64,000 bases of DNA, from NCBI RefSeq assembly GCF_035594125.1, contig NC_087197.1, positions 9,160,110-9,224,109 on the forward strand, given 5' to 3'. This document shows positions 1 through 12,444 of this stretch, piece after piece. Position 1 is the first letter of the stretch. Each line of letters begins with the position of its first letter. The position numbers and the translations under genes are program-made. The stretch is from Scylla paramamosain. Its lineage: Eukaryota; Arthropoda; Malacostraca; Decapoda; Portunidae. The notes under the pieces were generated by a model. It was not told the origin of the DNA. It worked only from the letters and a program-made list of their open reading frames with translations, and searched no databases.

Positions 1-1436
1 ACCCCATCAGGTCCATAAACTTTCCGAGGGTTTAGACCAGCTAAGGCATGGAAAACACCATTGGGAAGAATATTAATAGGTTGCATGAAATAGTCAGTGG
101 GTGGAGGAGAGGGAAGAGCAAGCCCTAAATCGTCCACAGTAGTGTTTTTAGCAGAGTTCAGCTTTAGAGATAGATATGATAGCAATGGTGTCATCTGGTT
201 GAAATAAAGAAGGAAAAGAAGAAGAATCAGTGTTATTGGAGATGTTTTTGGATAGATGCCAGAAGTCATGAGGGGAGTTAGATCTGAAAGATTTTGACAC
301 TTTCTATTAATGAAGGACTTTTTGGCTAGCTGGAGAACAGATTTGGCATGGTTCCGGGCAGAAATATAAAGCACATGAGATTCTGGTGATGGAAGGCCTA
401 AGTACCTTTTGTGGGCAACCTCTCTATCATGTATAGCACGAGAACAAGCTGTGCTAAACCAAGGTTTGGAAGATTTAGGTTGAGAAAAAGAGTGAAGAAT
501 GTACACTTCCATGCCAGACACTATTGCCTCTGTTATGTGCTCGGCACATAGAGATGGGTCTCTGACATGGAAGCAGTAGTCATTCTAAGAAAAATCTGCA
601 AAATAACTCCTCAGGCCCCCCCAACTAGCAGAGGCAAAATGCCAAAAACACCTCTGCTTAGGGGGATCCTGAGGAGGAATCAGAGTGATAACACAAGATA
701 CAGATATGAGATTGTGATTGGAGGAGCCCAACAGAAAAGTGAGGGCAACAGCATAAGCAGAAGGATCAGAGGTTAGGAAAAGGTCAAGAATGTTGGGTGC
801 ATCTCCAAGACAGTCAGGGATACGAGAAGGGTGTTGCACCAACTGCTCTAGGTCACGGAGGATAGTAAAGTTGAAGGCTAGTTCACCAGGATGGTCAGTG
901 AAGGGAGAGCAAAGCCAAAGCTGGTGGTGAACATTGAAGTCTCCAAGAAGTCTCTTCGCAAAAGGGAAGAGAGTCAGAATGTGTTCCACTTTGGAAGTTA
1001 CGTAGTCAAAGAATTTCCTATAGTCAGATGAGTTAGGTGAGAGGTATACAGCACAGATAAATTTAGTTTGAGAGTGACTCTGTCATCATAGCCAGATGGT
1101 GAAAAACTCGGAAGATTCAAGAGTGTGGGCATGAGAGCAGGTTAATTCATTGTGCACATAAGCACAACATCCAGCTTTGGATTGAAAATGAGGATAGAGA
1201 AAGTAGGAGGGAACAGAAAGGGGCTACTGTCAGTTGCCTCAGACACCTGTGTTTCAGTGAGAAAAAGAAGATGAGGTTTAGTGGAGGAGAGGTGGTATTC
1301 TACAAATTGAAAATTAGATCTAAGACCACAAATGCTGCAGAAATTAATGAAGAAAAGTTGAGGGGGGTGTCAAGACACTTAAAGTCAATAACAGAAGAGC
1401 AGTCCGACCTGGGGACATTTGTGGTCCCCTAAGCAG
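1..1436 (-). mobile_element. Jockey-like LINE fragment J1 (endonuclease to RT start)
   Basis: The first 60 bases match the RT region of the better copy at 24347-26199 (near 25920), so the window opens inside this element. Reading the minus strand from about 1436 down to 1 gives the apurinic-type endonuclease, then the linker, then the RT N-terminus. The open stretch 989-585 contains a G-D-F-N-V-H-H motif and, further on, S-S-N-H-N-L-I-S, the typical endonuclease G-D-F-N and S-D-H positions (here D is replaced by N). Stops and frameshifts break the reading frame elsewhere, so it is a dead copy. It abuts a fragment of the same family in the opposite orientation at about 1440. Confidence 0.75.
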
Positions 1437-1444
1437 ATGGGGAC

Positions 1445-1800
1445 TCTACTGCTATTTTCATGCTAACTGCCCTTCTGATCTTGCTAACTGCAAACCTCTC
1501 CTCTTCCTGTGGCCTGGCTGTACAAGACTTTCTCCTTTCTCTCATCCTTATTCTGTCCACCTCTCTAATGTAAGAGTTAACCAACATTCTCAATCATTCA
1601 TCCCTTTCTCTATTAAAGTCTAGAACTCTCTGCCTGCTTTTGTATTTCCTCCTTCCTATGACTTGAACTCTTTCAAGAGAAAAGTTTCAAGGCACTTATC
1701 CTCTGTTTTTTTTTTGTTTTTTTTTATTATTCTATCTGACATCTTTATGGGAACTGGCATTAAGTGAGCCTTTCTTTTTATTAAAAATGGGCCTGTGGCC
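1445..1800 (+). mobile_element. Jockey-like LINE 3' end fragment J2
   Basis: The plus strand matches the last part of the Jockey-like RT ORF and its 3' UTR as seen at 44608-45190: the segment around F-H-A-N-C-S-S-D-L-A-N, the S-V-H-L-S-N-A-R-V-N-Q region, and the closing stretch with a T-rich run. It ends directly in a (CA)n array. It is 5' truncated and decayed. Confidence 0.7.
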
Positions 1801-1805
<5 letters not shown>

Positions 1806-1841
<36 letters not shown>

Positions 1842-1842
1842 C
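1806..1842. repeat. (CA)n microsatellite
   Basis: Perfect AC dinucleotide run of about 37 bases, directly after the Jockey-like 3' fragment. Confidence 0.97.
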
Positions 1843-2077
1843 ATTTTTTTTTTTCATAACTTTTTGATGAAACACAATAACATTTCTTTTCTACAAAACA
1901 TTCTTATAAAATAGAGGTGCATCTTATGCAGAAGTGCATCTAATACATCAGTAAATATGGTAGCCTAATTTGCTCGTATATCAAATAAATTTTCCCCATT
2001 GAAATTAAATGAAATGCCATTAATCTGTTCCAGCCCCCCAAAAAACAAGCCCAATATTTTTGTTACATGTTTTTGAA

Positions 2078-2345
2078 TACAGTAAACTCAATATAATGAA
2101 CCTCTGTTTACTGTATTTTGGGTATAATGATCCCTTTGAGGCTATCAAACACTCATTTTATTCTATGAACTAACTGTTTACAAATTATTGCATGTTTCAG
2201 AATTATTAAATACAGTAAACTCTCAATATAATGAACCTCTGTTTACCAAAATTTGGGCATGACGACCCCTTTAAGGCTATCAAACACTCATTTTATTTTA
2301 TGAACTAACTGTTCGCAAACTATGACATGTTTCAAAATTATCAAA
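2078..2345. repeat. two tandem copies of a 133-bp AT-rich unit
   Basis: Two consecutive copies begin with TACAGTAAACT at 2078 and 2211. Both continue through AATATAATGAACCTCTGTTTAC, a run about CTATCAAACACTCATTTTAT and ATGAACTAACTGTT. They differ by scattered substitutions and a small indel. No coding potential seen. Confidence 0.85.
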
Positions 2346-2552
2346 TGCTTGCTTTATTTTATGAACATCTTGGGTCTTAAAATGCTGGAGAGTTGCCTGA
2401 ACTGCAGTCAACAGTATATTTTTTAAAGGTGGTAAAGTTTTTCTCCCACAGAGGCTAATTGCATCCTCTGGAGTGACATTATGTGCAGCTAACTCTTGAC
2501 TGGCTGCTGCCTACCTCCTACCCTCTCTGGCCCATTCTCTTTGTTAACTTAT

Positions 2553-2554
<2 letters not shown>

Positions 2555-2603
<49 letters not shown>
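2555..2603. repeat. (GA)n microsatellite
   Basis: Uninterrupted GA run of about 49 bases. Short open frames across it are only the Arg-Glu translation of the repeat. Confidence 0.97.
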
Positions 2604-2604
<1 letters not shown>

Positions 2605-2884
2605 ATTGCATCAAGGTCACTCGCTGGCTGCCTCTTTTTACTTTCCCTCCAAAAGGCATGATTATAGAAAATTATGATAATTCAAACACAACACATAAAA
2701 AGTAAAAAAAAAAAACATGGAACAATGAGTTACACATGTACTGATGTAAACAAACTGACCGCCTGCAACACGCAGCTCATGTCCAGTGTTGCCACAACTC
2801 CATCCATAGCACATGGGACTTTCAAATTGAGTAGGCTGCTCCACAGTTTGTCTGCTGCTTCTGAAATCCTTTAAAGCAAGGTCC

Positions 2885-3113
2885 GTAGTACTGAGATATG
2901 AACGTACATCCTTTCTGGACAAAAAATTTCCAAGCTGGAGATGTTGTGGAGCTGCCATCTTAGCAGTAGGAGTGTCAGTCATTACCTGCTAAGATATGGT
3001 GGACGGGTGTCTGAGAATGGATCAATCTATTTTACATTGATTCTTATGGGGAAACTAGTTTCAGTTTTCAAACATTTCAAATTTTGAATTAAGTTTGAAA
3101 ACCGAGGTTTCAC
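2885..3113. mobile_element. MITE family A, right half
   Basis: Matches the right half of the fuller copies at 9851-10606 and 33937-34667. Shared landmarks are GAGCTGGAGATGTTGTG, GCCATCTT, a GGTGTCTG(A/G)GAA(T/C)GGAT segment, a TTTTACATTGATT block, and a terminal A-A-accgAGGTTTCACTG. The end runs straight into TGTGTATATA. The left half of the same family appears at 4621-4760, after the next large (AT)n array. No transposase is encoded. Confidence 0.65.
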
Positions 3114-4100
<987 letters not shown>

Positions 4101-4250
4101 TTTTCTCTGTTTCTGGTCAGCACAGAGGTGGTGTCTGGAAGAGACAGACACTTTCTCTGTCTCTGATCAGCACAGTAGTTGCATCTGGGAGAAACAAGTA
4201 CCTCTTCTGTCTCTGTTCACCATGGGGGCAGCGTCTGGGAGAAACGGGCA
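4101..4250. repeat. three tandem 50-bp units
   Basis: Units begin at 4101, 4151 and 4201, each with a TTCTCTGT-type start followed by CTGATCAGCACAG-like and TCTGGGAGAAAC-like segments. The exact 50-bp spacing and about 75-85 percent likeness indicate a small minisatellite. The plus-strand open frame across it is a by-product. Confidence 0.8.
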
Positions 4251-4450
4251 ATTTCTGCCCTTACAGGGCCGCCAGCACAACTTATATCAGTTTTGGTCTC
4301 CCATGATTGGCCAGCACACTACATCTCTCACAACCAATCACCTCTCCTGCAACTGCTTGATTTCAAGGTCACCACACTCATTCCTTAACATCAGTGGTGC
4401 ACTCTATCTTCACTACTCAATCACAGCATTGCCAATGCAACCCCAGTCCC

Positions 4451-4760
<310 letters not shown>

Positions 4761-4824
4761 ACAAAAGAGCAAGATGTAGAAAGGGTAAAGAATGTTCAAT
4801 ACAAAATGCAGAGGCTAAAAATAA

Positions 4825-4930
4825 ACTCTTGCATTAGAGAGGTGGACAAAATAGGGGTGAGAGAAAATAGTTTAATGCAGTGAAGCTGCAGGAAGAGGGA
4901 AGTCATGCAGTTAGCAAGATCAGAAGTGTA
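4825..4930 (-). mobile_element. Jockey-like LINE fragment, about 100 bp
   Basis: The plus strand carries CTCTTGCATTAGAGAGGTGG and, further on, GCAGTTAGCAAGATCAGAAG. These are the same blocks as in the C-terminal RT region at 24580-24690, in the same orientation, so the element reads on the minus strand. Confidence 0.65.
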
Positions 4931-5039
4931 CTTGCATTAGTGCAAGTAAGTTATAGTGACATCCTCACTCATATAAGCCCATAATGAACAGTGCCAACAA
5001 CTCAAATTAATACCCAACCCAAATAAATGTCATCTGATA

Positions 5040-5850
5040 AATATCAACCTCTTGCGGCAGGGTGTGGCATTTCCAGATGTGCATCTTGACGCCAACCCCA
5101 TCCCCTGCGTCGACATAGCCAAAGTAGTCGGACTAGTCATGAACTCCAACTTGACCTGGCAGGACTACGTCAACCACATTGTCAAGAAGGCTTCCAAGCT
5201 ATTCTTCAGCTTCTTCATGCTATTCAAAGCGAGATCGTTTGGAGCAACACAGCAACAACTAGTGCAGCTATACTGCCAGCGCATACGACCCGTGCTGGAG
5301 TACGCGTGCCCGGTGTGGCATTCCGGCCTTACAACCGCACAACGGACCACCCTGGAACGTGCGCAGAAGCGGGTGTGTCGTATCATCCTCGGAGGCAGCT
5401 ACAACAGCTACACAGCCACGCTTACCACGTTCGGCCTGCCTTCCCTGGAGGACAGGAGAGGTCAACTTACCCTCAGTTTTGGGGAGAAAATGAAAGAAAA
5501 TGACCACTTGCAGCTTCTCCCCCAGTGAGCACCATCACGGTATCAGACCAGGCACAGTGCCAGGTTACCGCCTGTCAGGTGCCGCACAGAAAGGTACAGG
5601 AACTCCACCATCCCCTATGTGACTCGCCTGGCCAACAAGTAGACATAACTGGCCCAAAAATACATGGACACTATATTCTTTCTCTAAAGTGTTTTACCCT
5701 GGTAAACTTTTCACTTTAAGTTGATTTTAATAGTTTAAATATTTTAACCTAGTATATATGTATTGTTTTTAACTTTTATTTCCATGTAAATCAAGACCCC
5801 TTCAGCAACTATCACTGTATTGTCTGCTGCCTCTTGATAAATAAACCTGA
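5040..5850 (+). mobile_element. LINE 3' end with (ATT)n tail; RT C-terminal domain
   Basis: The open frame 5052-5528 (158 aa) is the C-terminal part of a non-LTR reverse transcriptase polyprotein. It has a V-V-G-L-V-M-N-S-N-L-T-W block followed by V-L-E-Y-A-C-P-V-W-H, Q-K-R-V-C-R-I-I-L-G and F-G-L-P-S-L-E-D-R-R, the post-thumb region of Jockey/I-type LINEs. The catalytic RT core and endonuclease are missing, so it is 5' truncated, as usual for target-primed insertion. The 3' UTR (5530-5850) closes with a tail of about 75 bases and then ATT repeats. That tail is nearly identical to the tail of the SINE at 44067-44445. The codons are G/C-richer than the surroundings and the frame is intact to its stop, which suggests a young copy. 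Confidence 0.8.

Positions 5851-5886
<36 letters not shown>
5851..5886. repeat. (ATT)n tail of the LINE
   Basis: ATT trinucleotide run of 36 bases at the exact 3' end of the LINE. It acts as the element's tail rather than as an independent microsatellite. Confidence 0.9.
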
Positions 5887-5887
<1 letters not shown>

Positions 5888-6361
5888 AGCCCTAGCAATA
5901 AGCTGTCCACCTGGGGTACTGTTGGGGTAAGCTGGGTCACCTGGGGCCCTCAACATAAATATGCCAGTGTGAGTCAACAGGGGCATGAGATGAAAATAAC
6001 AATGTCCTGTGATGCCTCCATACACAACCAGTGAGAAAGGATCATCAGAAAGACCAGTGCAGTGATAACAGTGGAAGCAACATTAATTATATATTTGTTA
6101 ATTATATATATGTTGTAGTGTAAGTAATTACATACCCAGAAGATAAACATTATATGTAAGTGACAAAAGTAATATCTTTACAAATGAGAAAAGCCAATAT
6201 GTTAATGCATAACTGACCTGTATTACTGTACTATTGACAGGTTCTTCACCTCTTCCATAATAAAGGAAGCAAGTATGAATGGACGGCCTTAGTTAACCCA
6301 ACTAGCCATCATTGGTGGCTACAAGAAGAGTGGTCAGCATGACAATAGAGGAAGAAAACAG

Positions 6362-6770
6362 CAACAGATGCAACACTGCAGTGATGAGAGAGAGGCTTAA
6401 AACATTGCGGTGATCAGAAAGAGGCTTAAGACAATCGTTTTAGAGGAAAGGAACTGATAAGACATAATGCTTATGATTCCATCCTATACAGAAGAGCAGT
6501 GTGAGTGGAAGCCCCATACATGTGAAGTATATAAGAGTTAGCAACTGGAGGGAGAGAAAAGCTGGCAGAGATGACTCAGAATGCTTAACTTCACTGAAGG
6601 TGGAACTTCCTGCCTTCTGTATTTCTCCCTTCCTATGACCTGATTTCTCAAGACATTTCTCCAACTTTAAATAACATTTTTGGCCCTTCTTCTCAGGGAC
6701 AACACTTTAAAGGGAATTTTATTTATATAACTTTTTTGCTGCCAATGCCAGTACCCTTTTATGTGAGAAA
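6362..6770. mobile_element. Jockey-like LINE remnant with inverted halves
   Basis: From about 6362 to 6600 the sequence reads as the family's C-terminal region on the minus strand: AGAGAGAGGCTTAAAAC, a TTATGATTCCATCCTAT-like block, CATGTGAAGTAT. From about 6605 to 6770 it reads as the family's 3' end on the plus strand (CTTCCTGCCTTCTGTATTTC, CTATGACCTGATT, GCCAATGCCAGTACCC). The switch suggests an internal inversion or twin priming. No frame is intact. Confidence 0.6.
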
Positions 6771-6789
6771 AAAAAAAAATCATGAGTGT

Positions 6790-6791
<2 letters not shown>

Positions 6792-6832
<41 letters not shown>
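6792..6832. repeat. (CA)n microsatellite
   Basis: About 41 bases of uninterrupted AC, just past the Jockey-like remnant. Confidence 0.97.
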
Positions 6833-6834
<2 letters not shown>

Positions 6835-7551
6835 GGAAGGCATGACAATGACAGATGACTATCTGCTCCTTTAAAGGCCCCTTTCACACAAAATCACCAG
6901 TGTCTACAACTAATTATCTCCAACAATTTGTAACAGAACCTTTTATACAAGGTTACCACAACACTGACTGTGGCGTGCCCTCACAATCAGTGGTGTTACT
7001 TGCAGTGGCTGCCACTTACTGCTGGGCATTGTTTCAAGTGGGATATTTCACATGAAGCCACCAAGTGATGCCACTGTCATCAAAATCCATAATTTTTCAG
7101 TGTTACACCAGATTTTGAGGAGACCAGATGCCTGTGATAGAGGGGGAAAACAACATATGAAAAATAGTGGTAGCCACTAGTGGCATCACCTGAAAGGGAC
7201 TTTAGATGACACACTCATTGGAGAACAGAAGTCCTAGTCTTTTCCTCCTAGGTTGCAAGGTCAGAACTTCTCAACTTAATTCCTATACTTATTCTCTGCT
7301 ATGTGAAGGGGCTACAGTATGAAAGGAAACATGCCCAAAATATCTCTGCCCACCTCAGAATTTGATTGGAGGCTACATACAGTAAAAGTCCATTACTTTG
7401 GACTGCAGAAGACTAGCCTTGCAGTGGATAATCAGATACCAAACAACTGAATATTACTTTAGAAAATATTTAAGATACTATACATAATTGGATCACTGAG
7501 TAAATGGATAGACTTTTACTGTAGAATGATAGCACTTTCATTATATCTTAC
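6833..7551. other. unassigned intronic or intergenic DNA
   Basis: I see no recognisable transposon protein or repeat. It lies immediately downstream (minus sense) of SLX9-like exon 2, so further exons would have to lie here or beyond the window. None could be called with confidence. Confidence 0.45.
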
Positions 7552-7718
7552 TTTCCAAAAGTTCTTGATGTCTCTTTTTCCTCTTATCAGCCTTGGTCCC
7601 TGACCAGCTTTGCTGACTCACTGAAGTAACACTCACGTTGTCACTTTCCACATGACTTGGTGCAGGTACATCTTCCAGTTTTTGTAGTTTGATCTGCAAG
7701 CCAGCAAATATATTGTCT
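7552..7718 (-). CDS. SLX9/FAM207A-like ribosome biogenesis protein, coding exon 2
   Basis: Minus-strand exon of 167 bases between an acceptor (TTATTTGCAG, ending at 7719) and a donor (GTAAGA from 7551). It encodes R-D-N-I-F-A-G-L-Q-I-K at its start, then a Ser-rich S-V-T-S-V-S stretch, then a Lys/Arg-rich K-A-D-K-R-K-K-R-H-Q-E segment. That order (N-I-F-A, acidic/Ser stretch, basic K-R-K-R-H block) is what I know from the SLX9 family, nuclear proteins needed for 18S rRNA maturation and export of 40S precursors. The split Arg codon (AG from the first exon at 31168, A here) restores the same frame, which supports joining the two. Remaining exons, with the C-terminal half, are not visible. Exon calling is from sequence; the family call is inference from memory. 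Confidence 0.7.
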
Positions 7719-7888
7719 CTGCAAATAAGGTTCATGAATATTAACATCTATTACTGCTAAAGAAATAAAAAATCCATTAACAGAAAATTATCTCTCACAA
7801 ATATACAACTACTACCACTTGAATAGATTAATGATATCCTTAAGTTTATAATAACAAGATAAACTAACACCACAATGTATACAGGCAG

Positions 7889-8302
7889 TCCCAAAAAAGA
7901 TGACAACATTCTCAATTGGTGGCAGCATCCACACATCATTCAAGTAGTTTGATCTGATTGCATGAAAGAGCAGACCACTAATAATATCTGACTTGGCAAC
8001 TCAAATTGAGAGCTGAGATATATTTTGTCACAAGTAATGGCCAATTTAGTGGCCACTGGTAGGTGAAATGAAAAGACATGTAACAACAACTTGCAGAAGT
8101 CAAGTCAGTAATCCACATACAACATCTCCTTATCAGTTAACTGTAAAATCTATACTAAAACCATTAATGTGTGAGTGTACCCAAGGCCACCCTCTGCATT
8201 GAGTTGCCAAGTCAATGATCTGCTCTTCCATGAAACTGGATCAAACTAGCTGAATGGTGCAAAGATGCTGACACCAACTGAGAATTTTGTCATCTTTTTG
8301 GG
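7889..8302. repeat. imperfect inverted repeat (foldback)
   Basis: The left arm, about 7889-8006, and the right arm, about 8195-8302, are reverse complements at roughly 80 percent. Shared blocks are AAAAAGATGACAA, TTCTCA(A/G)TTGGTG, AGTTTGATC, GAAAGAGCAGA (GGAAGAGCAGA in the other arm) and GACTTGGCAACTCAA. The spacer of about 190 bases has no coding sense. It could be a foldback/MITE-type element or two head-to-head copies of one repeat. Confidence 0.7.
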
Positions 8303-8549
8303 TGATGAATGTAGCTACAAATCATGTTCAGCCAAGATAATATTGCCTTCTACACTGCTCCCCCATTTGGTAAGTACACTCCCAAATTTCAAAGACAAGC
8401 TGCACACCATGTCATCAAAACAAAACACACTGGTGTTTCCTTGAAAAAAACCAGAGAAATCGCTGACATCTGCCTCAACAAAAAAACTGGCATGACATGG
8501 CACAGGCAAAGTGGGTACACATGAGATGACTCTTGGCAAATGGAAGGAA
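8303..8549. other. unassigned, short open frame 8324-8524
   Basis: A 66-codon plus-strand frame with K-F-Q-R-Q-A-A-H-H-V-I-K and E-I-A-D-I-C-L-N-K-K segments reads like coding sequence, but I do not recognise it. It adjoins the right arm of the foldback repeat, so it could be a remnant of that element's protein. No splice sites or partners are evident. Confidence 0.25.
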
Positions 8550-9207
8550 CCACAAGCAGCACCAGGTTGACAGAATAGGGAAGTGAGAAAGAAGAAAGCC
8601 TTGTGTAGTGAGACCATGGGAGGAGGGAAGGCATCCAGTTAGCAAGATCAGAAGAACAGTTAGAGTGAAAATAGTGATAGAAGATAGTAAGAGATGCAAC
8701 ACTGAAGTGATACAAAAGAGGCTGAAGACAGTCAGTTAGAAAAGAGGAGTTGATAAGACAAAAAACTTTTGATTCTACCCTAAAGTAGTGGTATGCATGG
8801 AACCCCCAATACATGTGAAGCATACTTCATACATGAACAGATAAGACCTCTGTAAGAGCTTGGGGGAATGAGAAAAACTAGCAGAAACAACTCAGAGAAG
8901 CTGTTTTAACTAAAGATGAGATGTGAAGTTTTCAGTTTGGATTATAAGAAAAGGACAGACTGAGGATGTTTAGTGTAGAAGAGGAGGACAGTTGAGCATC
9001 ACTGAAGAAGAGGGGATAGTTACCTGGAAGATTGTGTCAAGTTGATAGATGGAGGAATTGAGTTTTTGGGGCATTGAACATTACTAAGTTTGCTCTGTCC
9101 CGATCAGAAATTTTAGAGATCAAAACTCAGGTGTTCTGTGGTTTCCCTACATGAGATGTTTACTTCCTGAAGTGTTGGACATCTACAAAAAGACAAGGTT
9201 CCCTCAG
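8550..9207 (-). mobile_element. Jockey-like LINE fragment J4 (RT C-terminal half)
   Basis: Collinear with about 24590-25260 of the larger copy: GGCATCCAGTTAGCAAGATC, the TTTTGATTCTACCCT block, ATACATGTGAAGCATACT and the T-T-C-T-G-T-G-G-(C/T)-T-T-C-C segment near 9135. Frames are broken by indels. Both ends are truncated. Confidence 0.7.
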
Positions 9208-9850
9208 AAAGTAAAGATGGGTGCCATGACTGTATGTGAAGTCGAGTTTACCAGCACAGTCAGATATGTTATGATAAATGTAATCTGGCAGTGGAGATGT
9301 GTCTTACAAGTGTTATGTTCAAGGACTTGGAATTTTATATTAAAAAAAAAAAAAAAAAACAAGATTGTATGCCTGACAGAATGCATGAATATCAAGAAAT
9401 GCAAGGCTGATACAATGATAGAGGAACAATCACTTTGCTATATAGGCAGCTAATTAGTATAAAAAAAAAATAAAAATTGAAATACTCTCATTTAGGGCAA
9501 AAAGGCAAGCAGATGTAACACACATAGAAAGACATGGAGAAAATTAGTTGATAGAGATCAACTGAATCTCCCTTCAGAGACTTTCTTTTCTCATTTGCAG
9601 ATAATGAGGGAAGTATTCAAGGCAGTGCATGGTGACACCTTTTGTAAAGGTAAACACAGCTTAAAATCACTTGCTTCAGGAACTGAAAGGGTTGAACTGG
9701 ATATAACTAATAATGTGGTGCTGTTTTACTGCACAATTTCAGTGTACTTCAGAATGAGGTATTGTATAACAGTTTTGGGATGAGGCAATAATATAATTTG
9801 TGTTAGTCTTCCCTGAAAATCTCCCACTCCACAACACTCTCTTCCTTGTA
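9208..9850. other. unassigned
   Basis: Contains a poly-A run (9341-9359) and AT-rich DNA. A 49-base stretch at 9601-9649 is flanked by good splice-like signals (TTTTCTCATTTGCAG and GTAAAC) on the plus strand, but it is too short to support. Confidence 0.4.
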
Positions 9851-10606
9851 CAGTGGAATCTCTGTTACCAAACATCTCCCTTTTTGAACAAATTGGTTTT
9901 CAAACAAAATTTTGACTTGTTATTACTTTGATTGTGGCAGCACAATTCGGTTCTAGAACAAAGTTACTTGATTTCAAATATTAAAAGACATAGCAAAAGC
10001 TGCTGTTTATTACTACTTTATAGTTTTTATGTATATTTACTTCATTTTTGTATATTTGGAGAAGAGACACAGAGTGTAGGATAGTAATTCATTCTTTAAA
10101 ATAAGGTAAAAGTGATCTTGTTGAAAAGCATTGATGCAAACAGTTTTCAGCACTCAGGAATAATCACAAGCTACCCATGGCTCTCTCAATGATGCCCAAT
10201 GCCATCACTACTGTGCAACTGCAGTTTTCCAGTATCTTTTCCCAGCAGCAAGATGACTAAGTGTTATGATCAACTTCATTTTGGCAGTGAGTTGCTCCTC
10301 TCTGTGTCCCTCTGTACAGCTTCCCTCACTAGATCCATCTAAACAGTATTTTCTGATGAGTTCTGTGTCACTAAGTTCATTCAGTACATCCTTTCTAGAT
10401 AAATAATTAGTGAGCTGGAGATGTTGTGAAGCAGCCATCTTGGCTGTGGGAGCGTCTATCATAAGTTGCTAAGACAGTGTAGACTGGTGTCTGGGAACGG
10501 ATTAATCCATTTTACATTGATTTCTAAGGGAAAATAGTTTTGGTTTTCGAACATCTCAGATTCTGAACAACATTCAGGAATGAATTAAGTTCAAGAACCA
10601 AGGTTT
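9851..10606. mobile_element. MITE family A, near-complete copy
   Basis: About 756 bases starting CAGTGGAATCTCTGTTACC and ending with a form of AACCAAGGTT...CTAGTG, the decayed inverse of the left end. Internal blocks (GTTACTTGATTTCAAATATT, GAGCTGGAGATGTTGTGAAG, GGTGTCTGGGAACGGATTAA) recur in the copies at 2885-3113, 4621-4760 and 33937-34667. TA precedes the left end. A CAGTGGAACCT-type terminus and TA target fit non-autonomous pogo/Tigger-type elements of the Tc1/mariner superfamily. No transposase is present. Confidence 0.7.
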
Positions 10607-11040
10607 TCTCCTAGTGTCGTTACTGAGTGGAATTTCACACATGTAGGAATTATCTGATATTAGTGCCCAACCAGGTCGAGGAGAGTGTAGGACAGTTTAG
10701 TTAACCCATACAGTGTTTAGTATGTATATAGATGTACCTCTAAGGGAAGTGTTTAGTACCTCTAAGGGAAGTGTTACGTACATAAATGTACAATTTTATT
10801 TTTGAGCTACATTACAGCCTTCAATTTTGTTTTGTATATGTAACACTTGTCACTAACAATAAAAAAGAATATTTTGAGAAGTCAGGAATGAATGTTTTCA
10901 TATACCATATTTTCCAGCTTGTTAGACACCCCTCTGCATAAGATACACCCCTATTTTATAAGAATGTTTTGTGGAAAAAACTTTTACCATGTTTCATCAT
11001 AAAATTTAGTTAAAGAAAATTGTAGGGCATGTGTGTTTTC
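10607..11040. other. unassigned
   Basis: AT-rich DNA with a short local duplication (CTCTAAGGGAAGTGTTTAGTACC-like units near 10738-10775). I see no coding sequence or known repeat. Confidence 0.45.
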
Positions 11041-12078
11041 TTTTTTTATATGAGGGATACTGGCCAAAGGCAACAAAGAAAGGCCCATTTAGTGCCAATC
11101 CCAAAGAGATGTCAAATAGAAAATTTGAAAAAAAATGTGTCTTGAAACCTCCCTCTTCAAAGAGTTCAAGTTACAGGAAGGAGGAAATATAAAAGCAGGC
11201 AGGGAGTTCCAGAGTTTCCCAGAGAAAAGAATGAATGATTGAAAATACTGGTTAACTCTTGCATTAGAGAGGTGGACAGAATGAGGGTGAGAGAAAGAAG
11301 AAAGTCTTGTGCAGTGAAGCCACAGAAGGAGGGGAGGCATGTAGTTAGGAAATCAGAAGAGCAGTTAAGATGAAAATAGCAGTAGAAGATAGCAAGAGAT
11401 GCAATACTGTGGCAATGAGAAAGAGGCTAAAGACAGTCAGTTAGAGAAGAGTTGATAAAATGAAAAGCTTCTGATTCCACCCTGTCTGGCAGAGTGGTAT
11501 ACATGTGCAGCATACTCCATATATGAACAAATAAGGCCCCTGTACTAAGTTAGCAGCCGGAGGGTGGGGGGGTTAGAAAAACAGGTAGAGATGACACAAA
11601 ACATCTAACTTCATAGAAGCTGCTTTAGCTAGAGATGATATGTGAAGTTTCCAGTTTAGATTATCACAGAATGCCTAACTTCATAGAAGCTGCTTTAGCT
11701 AGAGATGAGATGTGAGGTTTCCAGTTTAGATTATAAGTAAAGGACAGATCAAGGGTGTTCAATGTAGAAGAGGATGGGACAGTTGAATATCATTGAAGAA
11801 TTGGGGATAGTTGTCTGGAAGGTTGTGATGAACTGATAGATGGAGGAATTGAGTTTTTTAGGCACTGAACATTACTGTTAATAGACATTAAAGAAGAACA
11901 GTTACTGTCTATGATAGCAACAATAGAACGGTCAGAGAGGAAACTTAATATGAAGTTACAGAGAGAAAGATAGAAACAGAAAGAGGGCAGTTTGGAAATC
12001 AATGCTTTGTGCCAGACTCTATCAAAAGCTTTTGATATGTCTAAGGTAACAGTGAAAGTTTCACCAAAATCCCTAAAA
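11041..12078 (-). mobile_element. Jockey-like LINE fragment J5
   Basis: Starts (3' end on the minus strand) with the family's T-rich TTTTTTTATATGAGGGATACTGGCCAAAGG terminus and runs to the region matching 25570 of the big copy (CACCAAAATCCCTAAAAG). About 65 bases are tandemly duplicated at 11607-11732 (CATAGAAGCTGCTTTAGCTA occurs twice). Frames are interrupted. The upstream end abuts TG-rich sequence and the large compound microsatellite. Confidence 0.7.
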
Positions 12079-12149
12079 GTGTGTGTATTTTGTTCTCACA
12101 TCTTGTATGATGCAGTGCTGTGGCTGTAAAGTATCATCATATCTAAAAT

Positions 12150-12444
<295 letters not shown>

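Noticed and set aside
7541..7747. Single-exon gene starting at the Met near 7747
   Set aside because: The Met lies upstream of a clear acceptor (TTTGCAG), and the frame fits a spliced exon of the SLX9-like gene instead.
9601..9649. Small plus-strand exon with good splice-like borders
   Set aside because: Only 49 bases, no homologue recognised, and no partner exon in phase was found. Opposite in orientation to the SLX9-like gene.
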